Assembly (NCBI RefSeq): GCF_037975245.1
Contig: NC_092562.1
Coordinates: forward strand, 28,163,554 to 28,227,553
DNA from: Apostichopus japonicus
Lineage: Eukaryota > Echinodermata > Holothuroidea > Aspidochirotida > Stichopodidae
Direction: 5' to 3'
Length of the DNA: 64,000 nucleotides
This document shows, in pieces, positions 12,475 through 23,765 of the stretch. Made by a program: the position numbers and the translations under genes. The notes beneath the pieces are model-generated. The model was not told the DNA's origin, did not search any database, and saw only the letters and a program-made list of their open reading frames with translations. The first letter of the stretch is position 1. Each line of letters starts with the position of its first letter.

Positions 12475-12910
12475 GTGCAGTCAGTGTGCATGTCAACCTA
12501 TACAGTCCCTTATATGCAGCAATGCATACATGCATTTCAAGGTAGAGCAGTTACTGTAGAGCGGTTCCTGATTTCGACACCGATTGTGAATATTATTAAA
12601 ACATGGTCAGGATACTAGACATGTGCAGTCAGTGTGCAAGTCAACCTATACAGTCCCTTATATGCAGCAATGCATACATGCATTTCAAGGTAGAGCAGTT
12701 ACTGTAGAGCGGTTCCTGATTTCGACACCGATTGTGAATATTATTAAAACATGGTCAGGATACTAGACATGTGCAGTCAGTGTGCAAGTCAACCTATACA
12801 GTCCCTTATATGCAGCAATGCATACATGCATTTCAAGGTAGAGCAGTTACTGTAGAGTGGTTCCTGTTTTCGACACCGATTGTGCATATTATTAAAACAC
12901 GGTCGGGATA
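12475..12910 (+). repeat. 148-bp tandem repeat, three copies
   Basis: Units begin at 12475, 12623 and 12771 with GTGCAGTCAGTGTGCA and are nearly identical across the full 148 bp. The third ends near 12910 with a few substitutions. High identity suggests recent amplification or ongoing homogenisation. Confidence 0.95.
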
Positions 12911-13593
12911 AATCATGGAGAAATTTTCTAGCATGCCTAATGAAAATTTCATGTTAAATAATGATGTACTGTAAAGTAATTATTGTCAAAATTTTGCAAA
13001 AATTTCCAAGTTGTTTTGAATTTATTTACATGTGATTTATAAAATGATAATAAAAAAAGGGGATGGGAGAAACGAATTGCACCTGAAGATTAATTTAATA
13101 ATTAATCAGTGTTTCATATAAATCATCTCTTGGTGTGAAAGAGATCAAGTCAAGTCTACTTGATAATTAGCCGAGATAACGAGAGAAACGGAAAAACGAT
13201 CATCTGGCCCTGATTTACAGGTTCGACTTATGTACACAGGTTTCTTATGTATGTATTCAGCTGTGTTTGTGTCAAAACCGTTGCTTAATTTTCTTCTCAT
13301 AAAGAGATTATCAGCTATGGTAGATGCTGTGCTAAACCTTGTTAGATGTTATAGTAATTTATATGGTATTGCCTATAACATGCATCAGTCTTTACTTAAA
13401 TGGCTCCAAATGTGCTGGAAATTGATTTGGTCACTTTGTTTCACCTTCAAAATGCATTTTACTATATATATATGCCACTCTCAATGTATTTTACCTTATA
13501 AATAATGTCGCATATTATGTAAGAATTCAACATCCACAAGTTTCTTAACTATGGGCTTTTACTGAATTTATCTTTGCATATTTATGTATATAT

Positions 13594-14031
13594 CCCAAAA
13601 CTTACTGGTTTGGATATTTACGAGTGACGAGCTTACATGTATGACCCATGGGCGTCTATTGGCAACCACCTAATGAGTTGGGGGATGTCCGCATTGTTGC
13701 CCGACGTGGAGCCGTCCAGAAACCCATGATATATTGCTGCGATGGCCGACCTGTAGTTTTTAATCATAGAGACTTGTTTGCCCTCCACAAATAGTGAGTG
13801 GAGGAACTGGGCTACTTGCACTAGAGGGGCCTCTGTAGGCAGTACTTGCCTTGGTTGGCATCAGTACCCGAACTTCCCCAGACAAGAATCTTAAGTCGTA
13901 GCGTCGGCTGCCATTGCGGCAGCTGCCCCCGAAAAACCTCTCTGTCAAAGGGCAGTCTGGACATCCTCCAAGGATGCATGGAGACAGGTAAGCTCGTCAC
14001 TCGTAAATATCCAAACCAGTAAAGTTTTGGG
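13594..14031. mobile_element. 438-bp unit with ~43-bp inverted terminal arms around a recombinase fragment
   Basis: The left arm (13594-13636) starts CCCAAAACTTACTGGTTTGG and ends GACGAGCTTAC. The right arm (13988-14031) is its reverse complement with one inserted base. Between them lies a fragment of a tyrosine recombinase on the minus strand. The GGAGACAGG motif abuts the right arm, and a further minus-strand copy lies just outside it. This suggests derivation from a DIRS/Ngaro-type retrotransposon whose termini have been rearranged; a DNA transposon that captured the fragment is an alternative. Confidence 0.65.
13636..13863 (-). pseudogene. Tyrosine recombinase N-terminal (core-binding) fragment, DIRS/Ngaro-like
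   Basis: A minus-strand frame reads Q-V-L-P-T-E-A-P-L-V-Q-V-A-Q-F-L, then V-S-M-I-K-N-Y-R-S-A-I-A-A-I, then G-F-L-D-G-S-T. The pattern of a helical 'FL..LF' segment followed by S-x-I-x-x-Y-R-S-A-I and 'G-x-x-D-G' is typical of the SAM-like core-binding domain of DIRS/Ngaro tyrosine recombinases. The catalytic R...HxxR...Y region is absent, so it is a fragment with no expected activity. Upstream in the same orientation, other frames carry similar-looking coding sequence interrupted by stops. Confidence 0.65.
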
Positions 14032-14994
14032 ATATTTACTTATTCACCTCACTCACTTACCTGTCTCCTCACAACCTTAGCACATAAATACATCAACATA
14101 TGTTTATATGTGTGACTGTGTATGACTGTTCTCTTACACTTGAGGAATGTAACCTTGCTCTAATTAGTATGCCATAAGATAAGTCACCCAGTAGAGATGG
14201 TTAATTTTTTGAAGTGCTTCTGGTACCTGGTTGGTGAGCCTCTAATCAAGTCCCTAAATTTTGCTTTCACCTTGTGTGTATATTATAAATATAATTTACA
14301 TATACTGTACAGTATATTCATCAATGCATGCATGGTCATATTCGGCGATCATGCACTGAAGATGATTGATTTAAGAACTTTTGCGGGCGCCTTAACGTCC
14401 ATGTGTTCTCCATGTTCTCCATATCTGATGCACGTAACAAAGTTACTCATTATTAACAATGTGCAAATAATGACTGAGTACCTGTTATCCCTACGTCAAT
14501 ATTGGAATCATTGTTTCTAACCGATACATGCTATACATTGAATGGGAAATTTCATCAAACAAGTCATAAACACATTCATACAGTATGTTATCAAAGGTTG
14601 TGTGTATTCGGTTTCGGGATGTTTAATCATTGCGTCATTGCTATAGCTAAGCCGCGTTGTATTTACACACAGGGTGGAAGTCCCTCAGTCTAAATATAGA
14701 TCATTACGTGTTAACAACCCCTTGAGTTCTCTCGACATCATTGAGCTTTGTCCTTCGAGGAAAGGCGCCACGTTTTATTGTCTTATTTGTAAACTTAGGA
14801 AGTTTTAAGTCCTTGCTCCCTTTGAAAGTCCTGTAAAGCCTTAACGGTCCACAGTTTAATATAATTGATGGATATTTCATCCTCCATTGCAAAAAAAATT
14901 AAGAAATACTTCAGTACAAATAACGATCGATATTTGTAGTTACTGTACAATGCTATAGTTTGTGAATATGTGTTAAACAAGCTGTCGAGTGACC
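14032..14994. other. Non-coding span with repeat debris
   Basis: The first 60 bp carry the minus-strand copy of the GGAGACAGG motif. Near 14340-14400 a 'gcgatcatgcactgaaga' stretch matches the one near 3225. No gene is seen. Confidence 0.35.
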
Positions 14995-15002
14995 CTCCTA
15001 TT

Positions 15003-15367
15003 CAGTGGCGTAGGAAGGTACTTTTGAGTGGGGGGGCTGAAGACTGATGGCCGGCCTGGGGGAGGGGTCTAAGGGGAGGGGTGTCCCCCTTCCCTTTGGA
15101 TTTTTTTTTGCATTTCCAGGTGGCCTCAGATGCAATTTGGTGCAATATAGCACACTTCAACACCCACTCCATTTTGTAAATAATTTTGCATTTTCACCAG
15201 GCCTTAGATGCAATTTGGTGCTCCAAATGAGATTTTTTTTCTGATTTGGAAATGAAAAATGGGTTTTCTGACTTGCTGAGCGGGGGGGGGCGGAATGATA
15301 CTTCCGCCCCCCATATTTTTCACTGGGGGCTGGCGCCCCCCCAGCCCCCCCGGTTCCTACGCCCTTG
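15003..15367 (+). mobile_element. 365-bp hAT-like non-autonomous element, family CAGTGGCGTAGGAA, copy 1
   Basis: The element starts CAGTGGCGTAGGAAGG and ends GGTTCCTACGCCCTTG, giving imperfect terminal inverted repeats. It is flanked on both sides by the exact 8-bp duplication CTCCTATT (14995-15002 and 15368-15375). Tips of the CA(G/A)xGGCG type with an 8-bp target duplication are the mark of hAT elements. Inside are G- and C-runs and two diverged copies of 'gatgcaatttggtgc'. It has no transposase. A second copy lies at 46254-46615. Confidence 0.9.
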
Positions 15368-15544
15368 CTCCTATTCACAGTCAACCCTCTGACCTGTTAT
15401 GTAATCATAATCTGCTGATATCTCCGAACTGGCTTAAATTGTAGTGAGTTGGAAATCCAGAACATTGAAAAAACTTCCAGCCTCCACAGGCTTCAAACCC
15501 ATGCCTCCCGCCTTATATGCGGACAAAATATGTTAACTATAAAC

Positions 15545-16010
15545 TAATACACCTACAGTTGTGGGGGTAAGCGAGGAGAGAAGTAAATATGTGTAATAAA
15601 TATGATAAATTGCAACCCTAGTTACACACAATTTTGTGCACGTACTTTATAGAATCGGGTATACGACCTTAAATCTCTGTAAATATATCTTAAAGGTTAC
15701 CAATTAATTGCTCTCTATAGACACTGTACATCAGGAGTGCAGTTGTTGGTAGGAAACCGGAAAGTTAGAGGTAAAGTCAATATTGCTGAGTAAAGAATAT
15801 CCACAATCATTTTGTGAACTTTATAGTTGGTTATATAAACAACTTCATCTCTGTAAATATATGTTAAAGGTTACCAATTAAGTGCTCTTTATAGACACTG
15901 TACAGCAGGAGTGCAGTTGTTGGTAGGAGACAGGTAAGTTAAGGGTAAAGTAAATATTGCAGAGTAAAGAATATCTACAATCATTGTGTTTACTTTACAG
16001 TCGGGTATAT
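15545..16010 (+). repeat. GGTAAGCGAGG motif and a ~174-bp tandem duplication
   Basis: A diverged GGTAAGCGAGGAG motif lies at 15551-15575. From about 15647 two copies of a 174-bp unit follow ('atctctgtaaatatat' at 15673 and 15847). Each has a purine-rich segment; in the second copy it reads GGAGACAGGTAAG and in the first it is degraded. Confidence 0.7.
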
Positions 16011-18544
16011 ATTCAACCTTATCCAGGTTAAAACTACCTTTAATGAAAGGGAAACTGCACATCTTGAACACTTCAAACTTCCTTCAACTTAAATGAGTAC
16101 TGTACATACAGTAAGCCCAGTACAGTCACACGCTATATAGACCAATACTACACTGTACCTATCAACAAATAATGCACATTCAGGAAGGAAACCTTAACAT
16201 TTATAAGCACAATTAACCATCAGCCTGACAATGTAACTGTGACATTAATTAAACAAGAGATGAGAAACAACTCTAGGAGAATGAACCACTTCACGGTTCA
16301 TATCATATGACAATTAATTGCCTGCTTGAAAGTACAATCAACCCACTTTTAAAGTGTTATTGAATATTTTGTTTTTTAAATTTTCAAGCCACCCAAACAA
16401 ACATCTGCATCTAACAGAGTACAAGGCAAACAAGTTGTAACAACTTTCAGAGAGAGAAAGATAAGGTTGCTCAAGTACAGTATGACTTCGCTGTATTGCA
16501 GTGTTATAAAATAAGATATTTTACATAAATCTGATGGCTCTTCATATGGTCATAGGAAATGTGCAGGATCCTTGTTACATACAGTACAGTACACTGTACC
16601 GGGGGGGGGGGTGGTTAGGAGTTGTGGTCTAGGGGCTGGGGATGCTTGTACATTGTAACCCTCCACTTTGACAACAATCATGACTAAATGGCGTTACAAG
16701 TCGCCTGGGACCCCTGGGGCACCGAGCCCCGGCAACGGCACAGGCCTACTTATGCCACCATACAAACTCCTACTATGAGAGGTGTAGTACTATCTGGTTC
16801 GAAGCAGCAGTTGGCTGAACATTCAGAATTTGCTAGTAAAATTGTAAAACCATGTTTTTGACTTTCAAATATATACTGTAGGCTACAGTACAGAAACTGT
16901 GTGTCTAGCTTTATATAGATTTCAGGATGTAGTAAATCAGAAAGTTTTGATCTAAATTTAGCCTACAGTAGCTACAGCTTGGCTAAGTTCATTTCCGGGG
17001 GGGGGGGGGGAGGTAAGGGCCAGGTTTGAGGCAGCCTACCAGTAAAATCTGCTTCTCTCTCCCTTTTGGGTATATTTATATTTCGTATAAATTATAAACG
17101 CTTCCAGTCTGAAAATGATTTGCTTGTTTTCTTCTTTGACCTCTTCTGCTGTCTTTAATACACTAGGAGTCTGTTATTTCAACAACAACAACAACATTTC
17201 TTCTTACTGACCTGCAGGAACCGTGCGTCCGCACAGCTCGATTAGGCTTGACCCTACCCCTCCCCCCCCCCCCTCTGAGACATGGCATTGTTGCCATGCA
17301 GCTCTGACCAGATACACAACTACTGATAGACTTACATATGTCCTGAAGCAAGTAAAGCTACAGTCTGTTATACATTCATTAATTTCCTTGTTGGGGTTTT
17401 TGTTGCCTTTGTAAATGACTATTGTTTTGAAGTGTTTTCAGTTGATACTAATTGGAAATTTTGATGTTCTATTTTAAGTGTTGCACGATTGCTTTAAAAT
17501 AGACAGCACTTGACGTTTGGTATATGGAACTTCCTGATCCTTCTAGTTTGTTGCGAGAAGTCAAACCCATCTCTGCCCAAAATCACCCTGGGAGGATTAG
17601 AACTTGGTCACGAGATCCCTTGTTTCAACTTTGCAGTGATCCGCAAACTTGAGAGAGCTGCTGCTGCTCTTTTAAGTCAGTCCGTAAACAATCACACCCA
17701 CTCCATAGCTTTGACAAAAGTACAACTGGAGCATGAATACTGAGAACTCAATTGCAAAATTAAAGATTCAATGAAGAACAAAGATGAAAGTGGGTCAGGA
17801 AACTTATCTTTGAATCAACTGGAGGAATCTTTCAAATCCCAAATGCTTTAATCTCCGAAATTAATCAAATGGGGGCAAGAACCTACGTCAGAAAACAGCG
17901 AGCTCGTACATCGAGATAGGACGGTACATAAAAACGGCTCCAAAAATAAATCTGTGGCTTTCGAAGCTTGAAAGGGAAATTTGTGGTGTCATAATACTGT
18001 ATTCAGCTGACTAGTTAATTGTTCTTATGAATTCAACATTTTCAGCCACACAGATGTAAATTTATGCAAATTCAGCTTGGTAACCTGCATTGTTTTCCTT
18101 GTCGCTGCAGATGCTCTAAGGTCATGAATAATACCCCCCATCCCCACTCTCCACTTCCTCTCCTCCCCCACCCACAATTTAGGATGCTTTTCCTGAAGGT
18201 TCTTCCCCAATAGCCTCCCTCTCCCCTCCCACTATCCGCACTCCCACCAATCAATTGGTGGCGTCCATTCATGAATAGAGGTTATTTTTGCCTGAGGGAA
18301 AGAGAGACATACTGTATTCTAAACATTTTTGACATTCAATTCCTACAGTATGCACAGCCATAGTAAAGATGTTTGAAGATATGGTGACACATTTAGTACC
18401 TACAAAGCAGATTGGTGTGATGTCACAGAGGCACAAGGATGCAATTGTTTCGTGTTTCGGCAAAATTTAACATACATGAAACATGTATACTAATAATGTC
18501 CACAATTGGGTTGAATCTCAATATGACTAAACTATGTACATACA
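16011..18544. other. Non-coding span, nothing supported
   Basis: It contains homopolymer G and C tracts (about 16600, 16997 and 17261) and no gene. A short frame near 17560-17640 is probably dispersed-repeat sequence. Confidence 0.4.
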
Positions 18545-18840
18545 TATTACATATCTAAGCTGGAACTTTATTCAATCCAAGGTCCAAACTAAACTATATA
18601 CAGCCATTGGTAATATTGTTCATTTCACATGGATCCTGTTACATATCTAAGCTGGAACTTTATTCAATAAACATTCCAAAGTAAACTAACTTTATTCAAT
18701 ACAAGGTCCAAACTAAACTATCCAGCCATCGGTAATATTGTTAACTTCACATCCTGTTACATATATCTTAGCTGGAAGTTTATTCAATCCAAGGTCCAAA
18801 CTAAACTAACTTTATTCAATATAAGGTCCAAACCTTTCAA
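18545..18840 (+). repeat. Irregular tandem repeat of a ~100-130-bp unit
   Basis: Repeated blocks 'tacatatctaagctggaa', 'tttattcaatccaaggtcca' and 'cggtaatattgtt' recur three times with deletions and partial copies. Confidence 0.8.
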
Positions 18841-21769
18841 GTGAAATATCAAACAACGCTAAAACCCTCTGCGTCAGTGTGCAAGTATGACATCACACGT
18901 TTGCTGTAAGTGCATGCATGATCTTACAAATGGTACAAAAAGAAAAAAACCCCAAATTAGCGATCACTGTAAATTGTCTATATATAGCCACTTAATTGAC
19001 ATGAAGTGCACATGTTGCCAACCATTTGGTTTCTTTCAATTTGTAATTGTTATTTATAGATATACAGTATATAGCTTTCTTTCCATTCTCTCTTAATAAC
19101 AAGCTAACTGTTGACTACTGTACCATTAAGAATTTAGTAACTTAGTGAGCTCTTGACAAAAAGTTGTCTTTTTGCACAAGTTTGTTCTTTGAACAGTACA
19201 AAAGTACAAAAGTACAAAGTATAATGCAACCTTTACTGAGGTGAAACAAACCTATTCATCAGCACAGACCAAAGGACAATAATATCACTGACCATTGTTA
19301 GACAACAACCAATATTCCAGCTTTATCATTTCGTTGAACCAACTCTCAAGCTGTGTTAGAGTTATTTTGTACACAGTTAGCTACGAGGGGGTGTATGACC
19401 ACACTGTGTAAATTTCATCTGTGACTATAGGCGAATGCTCATTGTACTAAATATAAACCAAAGGTAGATGTGATTATACAACTTAGCTACTTTCTGTACC
19501 ATGAAAATATACATAGATATTTCAAATTTTCCAACAACAAAAAAATAAAGTAAAATAATTAAATCATAAAGAAATGAACAAGTGCAGTAGTTTTTTCTTT
19601 TACTTTTCTCAAACTTTGTGGCGATTTTAGATTTGCAGCAATTTTTGGTGTACTTTATATAACTAGATCGTTTCAGAAGCAAACCTGAAAGATTTTTACT
19701 CCCTTCGATTTTTAACAAATGTCCTAATCCTTGCAATAAAGGACCACCATATAGCAGGTTTGAGATTGGTGAGGCCAGCTTGGTGTTATAGCATGCTATG
19801 GTGTCATAAATTCACAATAAAACAAAACTGTTAGCAAACTGCTTAAAATCCACTAAAGAGCCTGTGTGAGAGAATAACATTAAGAGGGCCTGACGTTATC
19901 GAAACGTTGTGTCATAAACTCAACATCCCATGTAAAACCATGTGAGTCCTGTAAGGATAATGAGATTATTAATACAAGTTTTTAACACCATTGCTATGAA
20001 GGGATCATACCCTGTGACCTACTGTGTTACTTACCACCATTTCGGCTGTAACTTTCATCACACTTCCAAACCCTCAATGCTTACTCCCTCCCCAACCCTC
20101 CCCCCCTTCCCCAGGGATATGCACTCTCTGTGATTTTGGAACTCTTAAACACCCACTTCACAAGACATCAAACCTCACTCTAAACCTTAAATATACTACT
20201 GTATGCCAAATAGTACTTAAACCACAAATTTTGAAATGTTTCAATAAAAAAGACTCACCATTGCATAGAAACACACAGTGATGGCCACTGCTGCCTGTAA
20301 ATTGTTTACTCTCACACACACACCACCACAATAGGCCTTAGAAACAGCTACTCCAATTTCTTCTGACATCCATGTATATGAACCTGGAAAAACTCCATAA
20401 TGTGGTTACAGTTGCTGTCTGTCAATGATGATGATACAGTCCGTCTGTCCTTGTTAGCAGGCATTCATCATACCGTTGCAGTTGCGTGTGCACTAACAGC
20501 ATGCACACTTGAACCGTGACTATAAGAGAAGGAAAAATAAAAAAAAATAAAAATGAATAAGAAGGTCAACCTATTTTTAAGACTTTTGTTTCCAGCTACT
20601 TGTAAAAAAGAATTACAAAGCACAGTACAGCAAGCAGAAAAGTGAGCGTTTCCACCCCGACTTAATGAACTGTGAACGAGTGGGTGATAAATGCACCTGC
20701 TTCGTCCGACCGAGACTTACAGTATCATCACTGACTTACACAGAAGTTTGTGATATTTATGACTGAATAATGCAAATTACATATCACAATCTCCTGCACA
20801 TGCTGAAGAGTACATACAGTTAATGTAGCTAATTATTTTACTGGGAAATATAATCTGAAAGTCCTTTCATAGAGTACTTACTATTTTTTCCTCAAAGTGT
20901 GCGAGGTAGGATTTTCCGAGTGCGACTAACTGATGGGTTAACGGGGGGGGGGGGGGGGATGGTGGTGAGGCCTTGTGATTCCTTGCCATATAATTTGCTC
21001 AGAATTCCACATATCTGACTTGTGTAGAGTAAATTGAGTTAAATTTGTCCAAAAATTAAGTGAGAACCAGAAGAGATCAGAGATGTCCATCTCTTAATAT
21101 TTGTAGCACTCACTTGTGCCCCCTCCCCCCCATCAACCAATTAATTCACTGGTAATGGTTTTACAATTTTGTCCACAATGTTCACTACTGTACCCAGAAA
21201 GAACAGTCTGTCTTCTAATAGGTGAAATATAGACCCATAGATGTATGGGTGAATGGACATTTTGTTTTACCAATTTTGAGCTAGCAAATCAGCTCTGCCA
21301 CCAACCATCCCTTTAATAATTGTTATTAATGATTCATGAGAGTTACATGACATTGTTTAATCATTGTGAATTATTTGCACAACTTTCTGCCAAAGCCAAA
21401 GTCATCTAGTGTTAAATCCCTTAGAATAAGGCCAAGTTTGAGACCATTTGAGATATAACCTGTTGACCACTTGAGCCATTTTGAGATAACCTGTTTGGTC
21501 CCTTGAAGCTCCGAGTGCAAAAACTGAGACTGCATGGGTCACTTGAAGCTGCAGTGTAAAGCCTCCAACACAAGAAGTATCAACTATTTGAAGCAGATTG
21601 AATTTCCTGGATGACTATATGTATAGTTGAAGGTCAACTTTTTAAATTAGGCCCGTTCACTAAACTAAACTAAAACGGAACCAAACTTTATTCACCAAAA
21701 GAAAATCATAGTATGGTAGAATTCACAGATTAATGGTAGCTTTAATTTTGGAGTTAACACGTTTACAAG
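18841..21769. other. Non-coding span, nothing supported
   Basis: No gene seen. A 'gacgttatcgaaacgttgtg' stretch near 19891 resembles the ends of other dispersed repeats. An 18-base G run lies near 20942. Confidence 0.4.
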
Positions 21770-22100
21770 GAATTACATACTTTGCCACATGTTGACCTCC
21801 TGTGACCTTTGACCTCTACCAACTTCGATAGGGTTATTGTACTCTCTAAGCTGGTTCTACATACTACGTATGTTCATCAAAGTTGCACTTTTTGAGTTAT
21901 CATGTTTACAAAGGTTTCATACGTTGACCTCTGTTGACCCCAAATGACCATTGAACTTCACAGAAAAGATTTGGGTTCTTTTACTCAATAAGACAGATCC
22001 ACATGCCAAGTATGATGTGAATCCACCATGAGTTTTTTGGAGTGATGGTGTTTACAAGCAAGTGTCACATACACACATACACACAGGGAACACACACACA
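21770..22100 (+). repeat. Probable dispersed repeat with TGACCTTTGACC blocks and (CA)n tail
   Basis: Internal near-repeats ('catgttgacctcctgtgacc' and 'cgttgacctctgttgacc') are followed by 'aagtatgatgtgaatcca' and a run of ACACAC. I recall similar tracts from many aquatic animal genomes, but I cannot name the family. Confidence 0.4.
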
Positions 22101-23394
22101 CATACCATCACCATTGCATAGATTTCTTCTGTCTCCGGCAAAGAATAAAAAATTGCCATGATAAATTCTTTAAAAAGAAAGTAAAATGGATACATGTCAA
22201 CTAGATCCTTGTTTTTATCATTCTGTAAAGACAATACTATTATGTCTGCTGTAACAGCAAACAAACCTCAATTGAGGGGAAGGTCTGAGTTGCAACGATG
22301 AATTTCTCATGTAAATAAAATCTTACCACATTTTTTTTTTTTTTTATTAAATTTTCAATTCCAATCTAGGGATGATCAAATTAATCCTGGGAAACCAATA
22401 GCATAGACAGCTATATAGTTGTGGATGCTGCTTTATGTTACATATTCTGCTTTATATGGTATGTACACAGATGTATGCAAAACGTAGAGTGAACAGAATT
22501 AACAGCCTGCAGGGGTTACAAAATTCCGATTGGATGTTCTTTCCACGGTGCAATCATATTACGTTGCTACACCCTGAAAAAAAAATTATTGACAAACTTT
22601 CATTACGATATAGTCTCACATCTCCTTTTGGAACTTACGAAATACCCAAAAAAAAATCTTAGACGGCAAGAAGAACGGAGAGTGATTACCTCCGGCGACA
22701 AAATTTGAAACCACTCAGAGTTCAAAATTTCCGACCATTTTACTAACCTATTTTCAAAATCACTTTGAATCTGACTGACAAGGAAATACTAAAATTACAG
22801 TCAAGGAGAAGTAATTAGGCATTTCTTCTTTTTTTTTATTTTTTTTTTTTTTTTTTTAATTAAGGGCACTGAGGAATTAAAATAGTTTGGGGATTTTTAA
22901 GACTTTCCCCTCTTTATAATTAATGTTACAATTCTCTTTTCTTCTTTCTGACTGTCATAATTGATTTCTTTAGAAAGAATAATATGTTTTATTTTCATTT
23001 GTATCCTTGCTTCCTTGTAAATCTAGAAAATGGGCCGTCTAGTTTTATTGTTTTTTTTCCCCTTTTTCTTTGGCTCTCTCATCTTTTCGGATGATTCTTC
23101 CTGCTAGCTTTATCACTGCAAACAAAGTACTGAACTGTACAGAAAAACATTTAAATGTAAGCAAACTAAAGTTTATTTCTTGTTTATTTTGCTAATACTC
23201 TTGATGATTCATAATGTAAATCATCCAAGAGTTCTGGACATGTCTAGCAGAAAATAAAGGTCATAGAAGTACTGTACTGCAAAGGTAAGTGTTTCCTCGG
23301 CTCCAACAAGTTGTTTCTTCCTTAAATGTAACAAATCGAATGCTACACACAATAAATATATGTAGTCAGATGCATGTACACATTAAGGCTATTC
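22101..23394. other. Non-coding span, nothing supported
   Basis: AT-rich with poly-T tracts near 22330 and 22830. No gene recognised. Confidence 0.4.
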
Positions 23395-23765
23395 AAATTA
23401 CCCTTCCCCCACACCTTCAATTCATCCCACCAACTTTCCCCTCTGTCATTTTCCCCATATGCCTTTCCCCTCTGCCTTCCCCCCTCTGCCTTTCCCCTCT
23501 GCATTTCACCCTCTGCCTTTCCCCAATTGCCTGTCACCCACTGCCTTACCCCAATTGCCTTCATTTAACCACACTGCCTTTCTCCCACTGTATTCCTTTT
23601 AACCCACTAACTTTTCCCTCTACCTTTCCCCATCTACCTTTCCCATCAGCCTTTTCCCCTCTGCCTTTCTCCCACTGCCTACATTTTCCTGCATTGCCTG
23701 CATTCTCCTGCACTGCCTTCATTTTACCCCACTGCCTTTATCCTTTTCTCCATTCCCATATATCC
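23395..23765 (+). repeat. Pyrimidine-rich minisatellite, unit ~12-16 bp
   Basis: Diverged repeats of CTGCCTTTCCCC and CACTGCCTT. Proline-rich open frames across it are artefacts of composition. Confidence 0.85.

Noticed and set aside
12475-12910. CRISPR-like or gene-cassette array
   Set aside because: Three head-to-tail copies of one 148-bp unit without spacers.
17546-17660. Possible coding fragment in the plus strand
   Set aside because: It resembles dispersed repeat sequence and has no domain I can support.
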